Shown here: piece after piece, positions 53,118 through 60,269 of the stretch
Layout: each line of letters starts with the position of its first letter
Position numbering within the stretch: the stretch's first letter is position 1
NCBI GenBank assembly: GCA_046350095.1
Contig: JAXMBA010000008.1
Span: forward strand, 186,001-250,000
Length of the DNA stretch: 64,000 nt
Direction of reading: 5' to 3'
Origin: Urbifossiella sp046350095
GTDB taxonomy: Bacteria; Planctomycetota; Planctomycetia; Gemmatales; Gemmataceae
Made by a program: the position numbers and the translations under genes
Notes under the pieces: generated by a model
Databases searched by the model: none
Seen by the model: the letters and a program-made list of their open reading frames with translations, nothing else
What the model was told of the DNA's origin: nothing

Positions 53118-54452
53118 TCAAGAGGTGGAGCCGGGGCCGTTGCGGTCCTTCCAGCTCGGGCGGAACGACTCCTCCTTGTTCCGCGCCTTGTGGAACGCCT
53201 CGGCCAGGAACAGCAGGGCCTTGCACCGGGCCTTGAACGCCTCGCCGTCGCCCTTGGCCTTCGCGGCCTCGGCCGCGGCCGCCAGCTTCTGGTGCCCGCC
53301 CCAGTCGGCCGACACGCCCTGCGCACGCATCGCCTGCTCGAGCGCCACTTCGAGCTGGGCGAACTTGTCGCCCACGTCCGCGCTCACGGGGCAGGGCGTC
53401 GTCTTGTACACGTGCAGTTCCCGCGGCCCCTCGTCCTCGGGCGGCGGCGGCTCCTCCTCCGGCTGGTCCTTCATCAACTGCCCGACGAGGCCAGCAATGC
53501 CGGCGAGGATGACGGCGGCGGCGAGTACGAACAGGACGCTCGCCCCGGGGATTTCGCTCACGTGCATGGCCAGCGCCAGGCCCGCGAGGAGGCCGCCGCC
53601 GCCGAGCGCGGTGAACGGGAGCGGCACCCGCCGGTTCCACGCCTTGAGAGACCGCGCCAACAGCCCGGTGCCCGGCCGGCCGCCGCCGGCCTCGGACCCG
53701 CCGCCGACGCGCACGATCATCACCGTGATGTTGTCGGGCCCGCCGCGCAGGTTCGCCAGGTGCACGAGCAGCTTCGCCGCGTCCTCCGGCGGCAGCGCCG
53801 TCGCCACCGCCCCCACCTCGTCGGGCGTCACGACGCCGGTGAGGCCGTCCGAGCAGAGGAGGAACACGTCGCCGGGCTGGACCGGGTGCGGCCCCTCCAC
53901 GTCCACCTCGACCTCGGGGTCGGGGCCGAGCGAGCGGATGATGACGTTCTTCTTGAAGTCGCCGAGTTCGTCCGGGTCCACGCCCTGCCGGCGGGCGATC
54001 TCCCACACCCACGAGTGGTCGAACGTGAGTTGTTCGGCCTTCCCGTCGCGGAACCGGTACGCCCGGCTGTCGCCGACGTGGCCGACCCACGCCCCCTCCG
54101 GCCGCAGGAACAGGGCCACGGCGGTGGTGCCGAGGCCGCGGAACTCGGGGTTCTCCTGGCCGATGGAGTAGATGCCGTGGTTGGCCTCGGTGAACGCCCG
54201 GCGGATGGCGGCGGCCGCCCCGTCGCGGGCGTGCTTGTTGTAGATCTGCGGGATGTCGCGGACGGCCTTGAAGCTCGCCTTCTCGCCCACGGCGTGGCCG
54301 CCCATGCCGTCGGCGACGACGAAGACGTGGCCGTGGTCGCGCCACGCCGCCTCGTCGGTCGCGGGCACCGGCAGGCAGGCGTCCTGGTTGTGGCTCCGCT
54401 TCACCCCGACGTCGGTGAGCGCGGCGTACCGGACCGGTTCGAATGCCGCCAA
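53118..54452 (-). CDS. PP2C-family Ser/Thr phosphatase with membrane helices and C-terminal helical domain
   Basis: 444 residues if read from the TTG at 54452, which has gagggtcg at ribosome-site spacing; no ATG or GTG is nearby and the frame is open upstream. PPM motifs: TDVGVKRSHNQD, VVADGMGGH, GLGTTAVALFL, GHVGDSRAYRF, LCSDGLTGVV and GGPDNITVMIV, with metal-binding Asp residues intact. Two membrane helices (about 285-335) follow, then a charged coiled tail. It removes phosphate from Ser/Thr and is the natural antagonist of kinases such as the one at 5533. Confidence 0.9.
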   Translation of the reverse strand: MAAFEPVRYAALTDVGVKRSHNQDACLPVPATDEAAWRDHGHVFVVADGMGGHAVGEKASFKAVRDIPQIYNKHARDGAAAAIRRAFTEANHGIYSIGQENPEFRGLGTTAVALFLRPEGAWVGHVGDSRAYRFRDGKAEQLTFDHSWVWEIARRQGVDPDELGDFKKNVIIRSLGPDPEVEVDVEGPHPVQPGDVFLLCSDGLTGVVTPDEVGAVATALPPEDAAKLLVHLANLRGGPDNITVMIVRVGGGSEAGGGRPGTGLLARSLKAWNRRVPLPFTALGGGGLLAGLALAMHVSEIPGASVLFVLAAAVILAGIAGLVGQLMKDQPEEEPPPPEDEGPRELHVYKTTPCPVSADVGDKFAQLEVALEQAMRAQGVSADWGGHQKLAAAAEAAKAKGDGEAFKARCKALLFLAEAFHKARNKEESFRPSWKDRNGPGSTS

Positions 54453-54608
54453 CGGACGACCCTCGGGAGAGCTCGCACCCTCCAGTGTAGCCGGGAGGGG
54501 GGCCGGCCCGCCAGCCCGCGGTTCCGGTTGACCCTGCCCCGGCCCGCGGGTATTGCCGCGGCGTATTCCCATTCTAGCACGCAACCGCCGGGAGCGGGGG
54601 GGCACCGG

Positions 54609-55148
54609 ATGTCCGGTCGGTCCGGGCGGATACTCGCGGTCGCGGCGGTCGGGTTGGCCCTCGCCGGGTGCGGCCACGTCAACCGCCGCTTCGTGGTCGA
54701 GTCGAACGTCCCGAACGCCCAGGTGTACATCGACAACAAGCCGGTCGGCGCGGCCCCGGCCCACGCCCTGTTCGAGTACTACGGGTACTACACGGTGCGG
54801 CTCGTCCACCCCGACCACGAGACGCTGACGAAGCGCGTCCACGTCGTGGCCCCGTGGTACGCCTACCCGCCGTTCGACTTCCTGGCCGACGTGTTGTGGC
54901 CGTTCGGTGTCGAGGACGTGCGGCGGTACTACTTCGAGATGACGCCGATCCGCCGGCCCGACCCGGGCGAGCTGATCCAGAACGCCGACGGGTTGCGCCT
55001 GCGCGGCGTCAACCTGCCTCGCGCCGAAGACCCGGCCCCAGACGACCCCGGCCCGCGGCCGTTGACCGCCCCGGTGGAGTTGCCGCCGGCCGCGGTCGCG
55101 CCGCCGGCACCGGGGCCGGTGGTGCCACGCCTCACGCCAGCGCCTTGA
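54609..55148 (+). CDS. PEGA-domain lipoprotein
   Basis: 179 residues. The signal peptide ends in the lipobox LALAGC, so the mature protein is lipid-anchored. Residues 28-75 (VVESNVPNAQVYIDNKPVGAAP... YYTVRLVHPDHETLTKRV) form a PEGA domain, a small beta-sandwich in surface proteins. The central WYAYPPFDFLADVLWPFGVEDVRRYYFEMTP is a conserved planctomycete segment, and the end is Pro-rich. It overlaps the convergent MlaE gene by 17 bases. Confidence 0.85.
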   Translation: MSGRSGRILAVAAVGLALAGCGHVNRRFVVESNVPNAQVYIDNKPVGAAPAHALFEYYGYYTVRLVHPDHETLTKRVHVVAPWYAYPPFDFLADVLWPFGVEDVRRYYFEMTPIRRPDPGELIQNADGLRLRGVNLPRAEDPAPDDPGPRPLTAPVELPPAAVAPPAPGPVVPRLTPAP

Positions 55149-55893
55149 TCGCCCCCACCAGCAACACGTCGGCCGCGAGCACGAGCAGCGAACACACCAC
55201 GACCGCGTCGGTCGCCGCCCGGCCGACGCCCTCCGAGCCCTCGCGGGCGGTAACCCCCACGAAACAGCCCGCGACGCCAACGACGAGCCCGAACGCGAGC
55301 GTCTTCAGCCCCGCCGGCAGCACGTCCGAGAGGTACAATTCGCGGACGGCGGCCGTCTCGTAGCGGAGCGGCGTCGTCTGCCCCGCCACCACCTCGGCGA
55401 CGAAGCCGCTTCCCATCGCGACCGTCGCAATCAGCACGTGGAGCACCGGCACCGCCAGCACCGCGGCGAGCACCCGCGGGCCGATCAGGCGTGCGAGCGG
55501 CGACACGCCGAGGAGCCGCAGCGCGTCGAGCTGCTCGCCGACCTTCATCGACGCGAGTTCGGCCCCGAGACTCGCCCCGGTGCGGGCCGCCGCGATCAGC
55601 CCGGCGCCGACGGGTGCGAGTTCCAGCAGGACGGCCGCGGCGAGGAACGTCGGCAGGTACTCGACCGCGCCGGGTGCGGCGCGGGCGAGTACGTCGCGGG
55701 TGTGGAGCCAGATGACGAGGCCGATGGCGAGGCCGGCGACGCCGGCGAGGGGTAGGGCGCCGACGACCATGCCGTAGAACGGGCGAAGCCACAAGTGAAA
55801 ACGGGGGAGTGCGAGCAGCGCGGCGATGGTAGCCCGGCCACCGAACGCGGCGAGGCGGCCGACCCAGGCGAAGGCATCGATTGGCGACGACAT
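55132..55893 (-). CDS. MlaE-type ABC transporter permease
   Basis: 253 residues with five to six hydrophobic helices. The MlaE/YrbE core is ELAPVGAGLIAAARTGASLGAELASMKVGEQLDALRLLGVSP, in which the EQ.DAL coupling-helix segment is intact. MlaE proteins, with an ATPase (MlaF) and an MCE protein (MlaD), move phospholipids between membranes. Neither partner is in the window. The gene starts 39 bases from the end of the downstream gene. Confidence 0.9.
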   Translation of the reverse strand: MSSPIDAFAWVGRLAAFGGRATIAALLALPRFHLWLRPFYGMVVGALPLAGVAGLAIGLVIWLHTRDVLARAAPGAVEYLPTFLAAAVLLELAPVGAGLIAAARTGASLGAELASMKVGEQLDALRLLGVSPLARLIGPRVLAAVLAVPVLHVLIATVAMGSGFVAEVVAGQTTPLRYETAAVRELYLSDVLPAGLKTLAFGLVVGVAGCFVGVTAREGSEGVGRAATDAVVVCSLLVLAADVLLVGAIKALA

Positions 55894-55932
55894 GAGAACA
55901 TGATACGCGAGGCGGGCGGACGCCCCCTCACG

Positions 55933-56322
55933 TCAGCAGCCGACGAGTTCCGCCTCTTCCACGTCCGCCCCCGCGCGCCGCTCGCGCTCCTCGTGGCATG
56001 CTTCGAGCAACCCCTGGCGCAGCTCGTAATCGCCGACGCCGCCGCGGTCCCAGGCGAGGATGAGGGTCGAGGTCGCGGGGTTGAGGCGGGCCACGCGGCA
56101 CAGCCACATCACACCGGCTTCGTGCTCGAAGTGAGCCGTGAGGGGGTGATTCCAGGCGATCTGCGTCGCCAGGCAACCCATCGGAACGGCCCGGGTGAAC
56201 GCACCGTGGATCAAAAGGGGGCTCGACTTCTCCAGCAAGTCGATGAGCCGGTCCAGCCCCGCGGCGGTCGTGTAGGGTAGCCAGCTGCGGCGGAATTCGG
56301 CGACGGCGTCGGTCGGCGGCAT
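55933..56322 (-). CDS. Conserved-looking hypothetical protein, 129 residues
   Basis: Read from the ATG at 56322 (ggggggag upstream). The sequence has Trp-rich and helical segments (FRRSWLPYTTAAGLDRLIDLLEKSS, WNHPLTAHFEHEAGVMWLCRVARLNP) and an acidic tail ending GC. Composition and the good ribosome site support a real gene. No domain is recognised; no membrane segment or signal is seen. It lies 39 bases upstream of the MlaE gene on the same strand. Confidence 0.65.
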   Translation of the reverse strand: MPPTDAVAEFRRSWLPYTTAAGLDRLIDLLEKSSPLLIHGAFTRAVPMGCLATQIAWNHPLTAHFEHEAGVMWLCRVARLNPATSTLILAWDRGGVGDYELRQGLLEACHEERERRAGADVEEAELVGC

Positions 56323-56853
56323 GGCGACGCTCCCCCCCGCGGCCGGGCCGCAACGGACGATGATACAACCACTTACGAAACGTATACGCGGTCGATCGGG
56401 GCCACTGCGATGGGACCGGGAGCCGGCCAGGGTGGGAAAAAGCCCCCCTCGGAAGGTTACCGGCGACGGGCGGCCGAGGTCGAACGGTGGCATCTTAGAG
56501 GGGGGTCAAAGGGGGTGTCAAGGACGGTGGAGGGCTCCCCCGACCCCCCGGCCGAAGATGCGCGCGCGGCCCCCGCCGGACCCCCCGCGGGGGTAAGCAG
56601 TTGCGCCGGACGGAGGTGTCGGAAGGAATTCCGAAAAAAGTTTCCGCGGGCTCGATGCTCAAAAACACGACAAAAAGCGTCGTAAATATCGTGTTGGCGT
56701 TCGTATTTGAATTTCCGGTGTCACCGTCCGTGCGTTCCGCACGGGAATTCCCGCGGAAAACTCGTCCCGCCCGCCCGGAGCCGCGGGGCCGGTCGTGACA
56801 GTGTGGTGTCACTAGTCGTGACACCACACTGTCACTGCAGTGACAATTGACTG
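56323..56853. other. Non-coding region with AT-rich island and nested palindromes
   Basis: 531 bases between two minus-strand genes. From about 56630 to 56720 the sequence turns AT-rich (runs such as ccgaaaaaag and gtaaatatcg), unlike anything else nearby, with a weak inverted pair aacacga/tcgtgtt at 56664-56695. The end facing ilvC holds the GTGACA palindromes listed separately. No convincing protein-coding frame is seen. Confidence 0.6.
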
Positions 56854-56859
56854 TCACTG
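56795..56859. repeat. Nested GTGACA palindromes at the ilvC 3' end
   Basis: A perfect 18-bp stem (56795-56812 with 56818-56835, loop tagtc) is followed by a second hairpin (cagtgaca 56838-56845 with tgtcactg 56852-56859) that overlaps the ilvC stop at 56854-56856. The half-site gtgaca or its complement occurs six times. It could be an ilvC terminator or a cluster of protein-binding sites. Confidence 0.8.
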
Positions 56860-57906
56860 ACCCTGCCGCTCGGGCCGCAGCGCCCGCACCTGCGCGCCGG
56901 CCTGCCACATCTCCGACTCGGCGATCGCCTTCAACTCCTTCTCCAGCCCGGCGCGGTAGTCCGGCTTGCTGTTCGCCTCCAGCGTCCGCCGCGCCTCCTC
57001 GCCGCTGGCGACCGACTGGTACAGCTTCTCGAACACCGGCTTGCTCGCGTCGCGGAACGGGCCGAACCAGTCGAGCGCGCCGCGCTGCGCCGTCGTGGAG
57101 CAGTTGGCGTACATCCAGTCCATCCCCTTCTCGCCGATGAGCGGGTAGAGGCTCTGCGTCGCCTCCTCGACCGTCTCGTTGAACGCCTCGCTCGGGCTGT
57201 GCCCGTTCGCCCGCAGCACCTCGTACTGGGCCAGCCACAGGCCGTAGATGGCGCCCATCAGCACGCCGCGCTCGCCGGTCAGGTCGCTGACGACCTCCTT
57301 CTTGAAGTCGGTCTCGAACAGGTAGCCCGAGCCGATGGCGACGCCGAGCGCCAGCACGCGGTCGCGGGCGCGGCCGGTGGCGTCCTGGAAGACGGCGAAG
57401 CTGCTGTTGATGCCGCGGCCCTCGAGGAACAGCCGGCGGACGGTCGTGCCCGAGCCCTTCGGGGCGCACAGGATCACGTCGATGTCGGCGGGCGGCACGA
57501 CCCCGGTCTGGTCCTTGAACACGATCGAGAAGCCGTGCGAGAAGTAGAGCGCCTTCCCCTTCGTGAGGTGCGGCTTGATCTTCGGCCACATGTCCTTCTG
57601 GCCGGCGTCGGAGAGGAGGTACTGGACGACGGTCCCCTTCGCGGCCGCCTCCTCGGGGTCGAACAGCGTCTCGCCCGGCTTCCAGCCGTCTTCGAGGCAG
57701 AGGTCGTAGGCCTTGCCGCCCTTCCGCTGGCCGACGATCACCTTGACGCCGTTGTCGCGCATGTTGAGCGACTGGCCGCGGCCCTGGACCCCGTACCCGA
57801 GCACGGCGACCGTCTCGTTGCCGAGGATGGCCTTGATCTTCTCCGGCGGGTAGTCCGCCCGCTCGACGCACTGCTCGACCGTGTTGCCGATCCGAATTTC
57901 CTTCAT
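56854..57906 (-). CDS. ilvC: Ketol-acid reductoisomerase
   Basis: 350 residues from the ATG at 57906 (gagg upstream), the normal class I length. Rossmann motif VAVLGYGVQGRGQSLNMRDNG; KIKPHLTKGKALYFSHGFSI; the metal-binding knotted domain with GSGYLFETDFKKEVVSDLTGERGVLMG and FNETVEEATQSLYPLIGEKGMDWMYANCSTTAQRGALDW in the usual order. It isomerises and reduces acetohydroxy acids with NADPH and magnesium in valine, leucine and isoleucine synthesis. No other ilv gene is adjacent. A 108-bp palindromic element lies in its upstream region. Confidence 0.97.
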   Translation of the reverse strand: MKEIRIGNTVEQCVERADYPPEKIKAILGNETVAVLGYGVQGRGQSLNMRDNGVKVIVGQRKGGKAYDLCLEDGWKPGETLFDPEEAAAKGTVVQYLLSDAGQKDMWPKIKPHLTKGKALYFSHGFSIVFKDQTGVVPPADIDVILCAPKGSGTTVRRLFLEGRGINSSFAVFQDATGRARDRVLALGVAIGSGYLFETDFKKEVVSDLTGERGVLMGAIYGLWLAQYEVLRANGHSPSEAFNETVEEATQSLYPLIGEKGMDWMYANCSTTAQRGALDWFGPFRDASKPVFEKLYQSVASGEEARRTLEANSKPDYRAGLEKELKAIAESEMWQAGAQVRALRPERQGQ

Positions 57907-57940
57907 CGCCGCCTCGCGGGGTTGGGGTGAGTTGTCTTCC

Positions 57941-58048
57941 GTAGGTCGGGTCGAGTCTTCGAGACCTGACAGCGCGGCTAAAGCCTCACGACGCACTCCT
58001 GGCGTCGTCCGCGCCGCCGTCAGGTCTCGAAGACTCGACCCGACCTAC
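57941..58048. repeat. 108-bp palindromic element with 30-bp perfect arms
   Basis: Exact inverted arms at 57941-57970 and 58019-58048 around a 48-base spacer, between the divergent ilvC and marR-like genes. Overall size and design match the 41570-41674 element, although the sequence differs. No coding capacity. Likely a non-autonomous mobile palindrome; its position could affect expression of both genes. Confidence 0.85.
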
Positions 58049-58103
58049 AAGCCCCGAGCCGGGGCCGGTCTGGGGTGCAGCCTATCGGCGATTTCTCTCG
58101 CCG

Positions 58104-58125
58104 TCAAGAATCTTGACATCAAGAT
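58104..58125. promoter_or_regulatory. MarR-type operator overlapping a -35 box
   Basis: atcttga-ca-tcaagat (58110-58125) is a perfect 7-2-7 palindrome of the TTGACATCAA type used by MarR-family repressors, and tcaaga-a-tcttga (58104-58116) overlaps it. The centre supplies a perfect -35 (ttgaca, 58113-58118), 30 bases before the regulator's ATG. Repressor binding would block transcription of its own gene. Confidence 0.7.
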
Positions 58126-58147
58126 ATCTCCGAATACCCTGGAAACC

Positions 58148-58642
58148 ATGAGCGACGCCGACGTGATCGACCGGATGATGGCGGCGTGGAAGGCCGCCCG
58201 CCCGGACCTGGACCCGTCCCCGCTCGGGCTCGTCGGCCGGGTGATCGTGCTGGCCCAGCACCTGGAGCGGAGCGTCGAGGAGGCGCTGGAGAAGCACCAC
58301 CTCACGCTCGGCCAGTTCGACATCCTGGCGACGCTGCGGCGGAACAGCCCGAAGGGCGGGCTCACGCCGACGCAGTTGCTGGAAAGCGTGATGCTGTCGT
58401 CTGGGGGGATGACGGCGCGGCTGGACTCGCTGTGCCGCGACGGGCTGATCTACCGGAAGACTGACCCGAAGGACCGCCGCAAGGTGGTGGTCGAGCTGAC
58501 CGCGAAGGGCCGCCGCACGATCGACGCCGCGACGCGGACGCGCTTCGCGGAGGCGGCCGAGTCGCAGCCGCCGTTCCGGGCCGACGAGCGGGCGAATCTG
58601 GAGGCGACCCTGCGGCGGTGGCTGGCGCAGGTGGCAGGCTGA
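58148..58642 (+). CDS. MarR-family transcriptional regulator
   Basis: 164 residues. Winged-helix core: HHLTLGQFDILATLRRNSPKGGLTPTQLLESVMLSSGGMTARLDSL (recognition helix SSGGMTARLDSL) and the wing RKTDPKDRRKVVVELTAKG, with the DxRxxxV signature of MarR proteins. Terminal helices form the dimer interface. Ligand unknown. A matching palindrome 23 bases upstream predicts autorepression. The divergent neighbour is ilvC, but the 108-bp palindrome lies between them. Confidence 0.94.
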   Translation: MSDADVIDRMMAAWKAARPDLDPSPLGLVGRVIVLAQHLERSVEEALEKHHLTLGQFDILATLRRNSPKGGLTPTQLLESVMLSSGGMTARLDSLCRDGLIYRKTDPKDRRKVVVELTAKGRRTIDAATRTRFAEAAESQPPFRADERANLEATLRRWLAQVAG

Positions 58643-58649
58643 ACACGGC

Positions 58650-58916
58650 TCATCCGCCGTTCTTCCTCATCCACGACATCTCCTGGCAGTCTGGGCAGCT
58701 ATCAGCATTGAGGTGGTTTGCCTTGGAGCGGCTGCGGAAGTTCCCGAAGACGAAGTGTTCGAAGTCCGGCTTACTGCCGTAGACGCCGGTATCCGCGCAC
58801 TCGTAGCACCACACCAGCCCGCACCGCTCACACGGCATCCTCGTGACATAGCTCGGATCGTTCTCGGCGTTGCCGCATCTGATACACGGTGCGTAGTTGA
58901 ACGAGGCGTCGTTCAT
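58650..58916 (-). CDS. Small multi-zinc-ribbon protein
   Basis: 88 residues from the ATG at 58916. Four CxxC-type pairs occur: CIRCGNA, CERCGLVWCYEC and CPDC, enough for two zinc sites. The frame continues upstream into the host palindrome and IS end, but only this start gives a sensible protein. Function is unknown. Its GC content is lower than that of neighbours. It lies between marR and an IS1595 insertion. Confidence 0.6.
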   Translation of the reverse strand: MNDASFNYAPCIRCGNAENDPSYVTRMPCERCGLVWCYECADTGVYGSKPDFEHFVFGNFRSRSKANHLNADSCPDCQEMSWMRKNGG

Positions 58917-59015
58917 CGGTGTGCCTGTGGTCGAGTTGGACCTGGGTCGATTGCGGGGCGTGGGTGAGCGAAAGAGCGGGGTTGCGTCAGCGCCCCGTGC
59001 GTCCGCATAACTTTT

Positions 59016-59845
59016 GGTGATTAGCAAAATTCTAGGGCACAGTTTGGGTCGGAATGGTGGGCCGGATCATGCGGTCGTACAGGAGGTCCATCAGATGTTC
59101 CCCGCGGTGGTTGTACCGGAACTCGTACTCGGCCAGGTACAGCGGGAAGTTCCCCGAGTCCACCCCGTGGACGTGCCGGTACAGCCGCTTGGCGAAACTC
59201 CAGAACCCCTCGATCCCGTTGATGTGCGCCCGCCCCACGGCGAACGCCTCCTGGTGGTTGACCGGGACGTGCTTGCCGTGCCGCTGGACATCGTTGTAGC
59301 TGGTGAACTCGTCGGTGTAGAACACCGACCCCTTGACCGTGGCCGCCTCGATCTTGGCCATCAGGGTCTCCTTCTTGCAGTCCGGGACGGCCACCGTGTA
59401 CACCCGCCCGGCCCGCTCCAGGATGCCGAACACCGCGACCTTCCCGCCCGCCCCGCGGCCCCGCTTCCCCTTCCGCTTGCCCCGAAGTACGACTCGTCGA
59501 GCTCCAGCTCGCCGAGCAGCGGTCGCTTCTCGTCGTCGGTCACGGCCTGGAGGGTGAGGCGGAACCGGGTGTACGCGGCGTAGGCCGTCGGGTAGCTGCA
59601 CCGGACCACCCGGGCGGCGTGGTGGGCGGTCGTGCGGAGGGCGAACGCGCGGAGCAACTCCCACTCCGCCTTGCGCCGGTGGTAGCTCCACTTGGCCCGA
59701 CACCCGGGGCACTGCCGCTGCCGCCCGGAGCTCCCGTGGGTGGCCCGGTGGCACCACCAACAAAGCTGACCGATCAGATGCCGTTCGTACTCTTCGAGGG
59801 TCATGGCAGCAGCCTATCTGCTGCCCTAGAATTTTGCTAATCACC
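59016..59845 (-). mobile_element. IS1595-family insertion sequence, 830 bp
   Basis: Bounded by perfect 24-bp terminal inverted repeats (59016-59039 and 59822-59845, starting ggtgattagc) and flanked by an exact 8-bp target duplication taactttt (59008-59015 and 59846-59853). The 8-bp duplication and ISXO2-type transposase are IS1595 hallmarks. Intact ends and duplication indicate a recent insertion, although the transposase reading frame is broken. Confidence 0.93.
59032..59804 (-). pseudogene. IS1595/ISXO2-type transposase, frameshifted
   Basis: The N-terminal part (ATG at 59804) holds a zinc ribbon (LCWWCHRATHG... CPGCRAKW) and the first catalytic acid in ELDESYFG. The rest, in the -1 frame, continues GKRKGKRGRGAGGKVAVFGILERAG, YTDEFTSYND (second acid) and GRAHINGIEGFWSFAKR to the stop at 59032. 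The switch is at a GGGG run, 59480-59483; one more G would restore the frame. No canonical slippery heptamer is present, so a disabling one-base loss is more likely than programmed frameshifting, though sequencing error is possible. Confidence 0.85.
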
Positions 59846-59890
59846 TAACTTTTAGTACCGCATACGCACGGGGCGCTGACGCGACCCCGC

Positions 59891-60154
59891 TCACGCATCG
59901 ACCACGTCTGTGATCCGCGCGATGGCCACGACCTCGGCCCGCCGGACCAGCACCTTTTTGCGGTTCCGCTTCACCCCGGTCGCCACCGACTCGGCGACGT
60001 AGTTCTCGCGCGTCGTCTCGGTGTCGCGGAGGTCGTGGATGTCGGCGTTACGCAACTCCAGGAAGTGTTCGTCGTAGCGGGCCAGCTTGCCGAGGCAGAC
60101 GAACGTGCTCGCAAGGTCGAGGACCACGCGCTCGTTCAGGTACTCGTCGAGCAT
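59891..60154 (-). CDS. Small LSm/Sm-fold-like protein
   Basis: 87 residues. The pattern resembles an Sm fold: VVLDLASTFVCLGKLARYDEHFLELRNADIHDL fits Sm1 (strand, G-x-L-x-x-Y/F-D, strand with N-A) and RNRKKVLVRRAEVVAIARI fits Sm2. Sm proteins such as Hfq form rings that bind RNA. This is a visual match without database support and could be another small beta-barrel. Its stop lies in the right arm of the host palindrome. It faces away from the GT39 gene. Confidence 0.7.
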   Translation of the reverse strand: MLDEYLNERVVLDLASTFVCLGKLARYDEHFLELRNADIHDLRDTETTRENYVAESVATGVKRNRKKVLVRRAEVVAIARITDVVDA

Positions 60155-60269
60155 CGCCGCCGCTCCGGTGGCCCGAAAACCGCTCTCGCCCTGCCCGCCC
60201 AGGTAGTGTATACCCCGCCGTCGGCCGCACGACGCGGCCGGTGTGCGCGCACGGACGCGGGGGAACGGC

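Larger units (their letters stand above)
58974..59892. repeat. Host palindrome interrupted by the insertion sequence
   Basis: Arms 58974-59002 and 59864-59892 are inverted copies (29 positions, one mismatch) with the IS and its target duplication between them. Removing the IS leaves a palindrome of about 29-bp arms around a short AT-rich loop. The right arm covers the stop codon of the LSm-like gene. The IS therefore entered the loop of an existing hairpin. Confidence 0.85.

Noticed and set aside
59016..59845. Programmed -1 frameshifting in the transposase
   Set aside because: The shift site is a plain GGGG run with no slippery heptamer or obvious stimulatory structure; kept as a pseudogene call with doubt.
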